Shown one piece after another: positions 12,958 to 13,974 of a DNA stretch of 13,974 bases. The stretch covers positions 1 through 13,974 of the forward strand of contig CAZMTT010000033.1 of the NCBI GenBank assembly GCA_964569555.1. Direction: 5' to 3'. The stretch is from G020353235 sp964569555 (GTDB taxonomy: Bacteria > Chloroflexota > Dehalococcoidia > Dehalococcoidales > JAUYDJ01). The notes beneath the pieces were generated by a model. The model made no database searches, had not been told where the DNA came from, and saw nothing but the letters and a program-made list of their open reading frames with translations. Numbering within the stretch: the stretch's first letter is position 1; the number at the start of each line of letters is the position of its first letter. The position numbers and the translations under genes are program-made.

Positions 12958-13212
12958 GTGGACAAACCGAAGAGACAGCTTGCCTGCCATTCCTGCCAGG
13001 TCAGGGTGGAGTTCCCTCCCGGCGAGCCACCCTGTGAGGTACTGCGGGGCTGGTTCACAGTGAGCCAGTGGGAAGGCCCGGGGGCAGTTACCCACCACTA
13101 CTTCTGCTCCTTCAGCTGCCTCAAGTCCTGGATAAGCACCCGGCTTCCCGAGGTCCCCGAGGTATTCCTGAAATCCTTTGGCGAGGAAGAAAGCCAGCAG
13201 AACCCGAAATAG
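12958..13212 (+). CDS. Unrecognised small protein with a treble-clef-like Cys arrangement
   Basis: An 84-residue protein I cannot assign to a family. It has Cys10-x-x-Cys13 near the start (CHSC) and Cys50-x-x-x-Cys54 (YFCSFSCLKSW) later, plus Cys26 and His46/His47. CxxC followed by an FCSxxC segment resembles short metal-binding treble-clef fingers such as MYM/TRASH types; this is inference. It starts with GTG at 12958, with GGGTGG about 7 bases upstream, 12 nt after the fmdB-type gene and before a terminator, so it closes the operon. Normal codon use and the ribosome binding site argue that it is real. Confidence 0.75.
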   Translation: MDKPKRQLACHSCQVRVEFPPGEPPCEVLRGWFTVSQWEGPGAVTHHYFCSFSCLKSWISTRLPEVPEVFLKSFGEEESQQNPK

Positions 13213-13245
13213 CCCTTCTTGGCGCTATACTAAAGAGTTTCACCC

Positions 13246-13274
13246 AGGTGGGGATTAAGTCCCCACCTTTTATT
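13246..13274 (+). terminator. Intrinsic terminator after the small Cys-protein operon
   Basis: A 9-bp perfect stem, AGGTGGGGA (13246-13254) with TCCCCACCT (13260-13268), has a 5-base loop TTAAG and runs into TTTTATT. It lies 34 bases after the stop of the 84-residue gene and before the glyS promoter. Confidence 0.9.
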
Positions 13275-13308
13275 AATGTAATTATTATCGCGGCTACCCG
13301 CCCCGCCT

Positions 13309-13337
13309 TTGCAATGCGGGCTGTTTTTGGCTACAAT
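13309..13337 (+). promoter_or_regulatory. Promoter of the glycyl-tRNA synthetase gene
   Basis: TTGCAA (13309-13314) and TACAAT (13332-13337) are separated by exactly 17 bp. A start near 13344 would leave a leader of about 30 bases. No T-box leader fits in this space. Confidence 0.65.
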
Positions 13338-13373
13338 GCTACCAGATAGCGTCACCAGTAAGGAGAAATAACC

Positions 13374-13974
13374 GTGGCTGAACCAGGCAAGGTCAGTATG
13401 GAGAAGATTGTCTCCCTTAGTCAGCGGCGTGGTTTCATCTTTCCCAGCAGTGAAATTTACGGCGGTCTGCAGAGCTGCTGGGACTACGGTCCCCTGGGTG
13501 TGGAGCTGAAGCGGAACGTGAAGGATGCCTGGTGGCGGTCAGTGGTCCAGGGACGCGATGATATCGCCGGTCTGGATGCCAGTATCCTGATGCACCCCCA
13601 GACCTGGGCCGCCAGTGGCCACCTTAAGAGCTTTACCGACCCGCTGGTGGAGTGCAAGAACTGCCACCTGAGGTGGCGCTCCGATGACCTGAAGGACAAA
13701 AACTGCCCCACCTGCGGGGGCGAATTGACCGAGCCACGCCTCTTTAACCTGATGTTCAAGACCTTTATGGGCCCCCTTGAGGAAGAGGCCAATGTGGTCT
13801 ACCTCCGCCCCGAGACTGCCCAGGGTATCTTCGTTAACTTCCAGAATGTGCTCAATACCACCCGAAAGAGATTGCCCTTCGGCATCGCCCAGATCGGCAA
13901 AGCCTTCCGCAATGAAATCACCACCGGCAACTTCATCTTCCGCAGCCGGGAGTTTGAGCAGATGGAGATTGAGT
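13374..13974 (+). CDS. glyS: Glycyl-tRNA synthetase, single-chain class II type, 3' truncated
   Basis: Charges tRNA-Gly with glycine. Only the first 200 residues are in the window; the full protein is usually 450-600 residues. The start is GTG at 13374, with AGGAG 8 bases upstream; an ATG at codon 9 (13398) has no such site. The sequence shows MEKIVSLSQRRGFIFPSSEIYGG, WDYGPLGVELKRN, the HPQTWAASGHLKSFTDPL motif, a zinc-type insert with CKNC and CPTCG, then RPETAQGIFVNF and class II motif 2 as FRNEI. This is the alpha2 (eukaryote/archaea-like, also Gram-positive) form, not the alpha2beta2 GlyQ/GlyS pair; some annotations call it glyQS. Confidence 0.96.
   Translation, partial: MAEPGKVSMEKIVSLSQRRGFIFPSSEIYGGLQSCWDYGPLGVELKRNVKDAWWRSVVQGRDDIAGLDASILMHPQTWAASGHLKSFTDPLVECKNCHLRWRSDDLKDKNCPTCGGELTEPRLFNLMFKTFMGPLEEEANVVYLRPETAQGIFVNFQNVLNTTRKRLPFGIAQIGKAFRNEITTGNFIFRSREFEQMEIE

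Noticed and set aside
13302..13328. Second terminator-like stem CCCGC/GCGGG followed by five T.
   Set aside because: The stem is only 5 bp, the loop is 9 bases and the T-run starts 3 bases late; the same bases fit a TTGCAA/TACAAT promoter better.

Overview
The window looks like a chromosomal housekeeping region of a bacterium in the Chloroflexota, most likely class Dehalococcoidia. This is a judgement from gene order and protein flavour (TrpB2-type tryptophan synthase beta, a long type-2 isoleucyl-tRNA synthetase, a Cys-type S18, single-chain class II glycyl-tRNA synthetase, lipoprotein signals); no database search was possible. No mobile element, CRISPR array, phage gene or defence cassette was seen. 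No gene-free stretch exceeds about 165 bases.

Left part (1-2271, plus strand): the 3' part of a TrpB-like PLP enzyme, a perfect 15-bp inverted repeat, then an HtrA/DegP-type serine protease made as a lipoprotein, whose promoter sits so close to its ATG that the mRNA should be leaderless.

Middle (2268-10030, minus strand): ten closely packed genes read in the order rpsF, ssb, rpsR, rpmH, rnpA, yidD, a beta-propeller lipoprotein, yidC, jag, ileS. They cover ribosomal proteins, single-strand DNA binding, RNase P, and the YidC membrane-insertion module, ending in isoleucyl-tRNA synthetase. Gaps are 11 to 67 nt and two pairs overlap (rnpA/yidD by 29 nt, yidC/jag by about 116 nt). A clear promoter precedes rpsF. 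rpmH (45 codons, GTG start) is easily missed because it is short.

Right part (10070-13974, plus strand): a tRNA-Asp gene preceded by a strong hairpin, followed after only 15 nt by a MOSC-domain gene, then fdhD and nadA (molybdenum cofactor/formate dehydrogenase maturation and NAD synthesis). A new promoter then drives three small Cys-containing proteins (NifU C-terminal domain, FmdB-type zinc ribbon, an unrecognised 84-residue protein) that end at a clear intrinsic terminator. A final promoter drives a glycyl-tRNA synthetase gene cut by the window end.

Most of this is ordinary core genome. The points that stand out are: an isoleucyl-tRNA synthetase whose HxGH signature is swapped to GIHH (a change associated with extreme mupirocin resistance); a BamB-like propeller lipoprotein placed inside the yidD-yidC-jag module next to a YidC that has no extracytoplasmic domain or signal peptide and has Asn in place of the groove arginine; the long yidC/jag overlap encoding a very basic tail; and the leaderless or tRNA-linked expression arrangements. 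I did not find convincing evidence for a wholly new multi-gene system.
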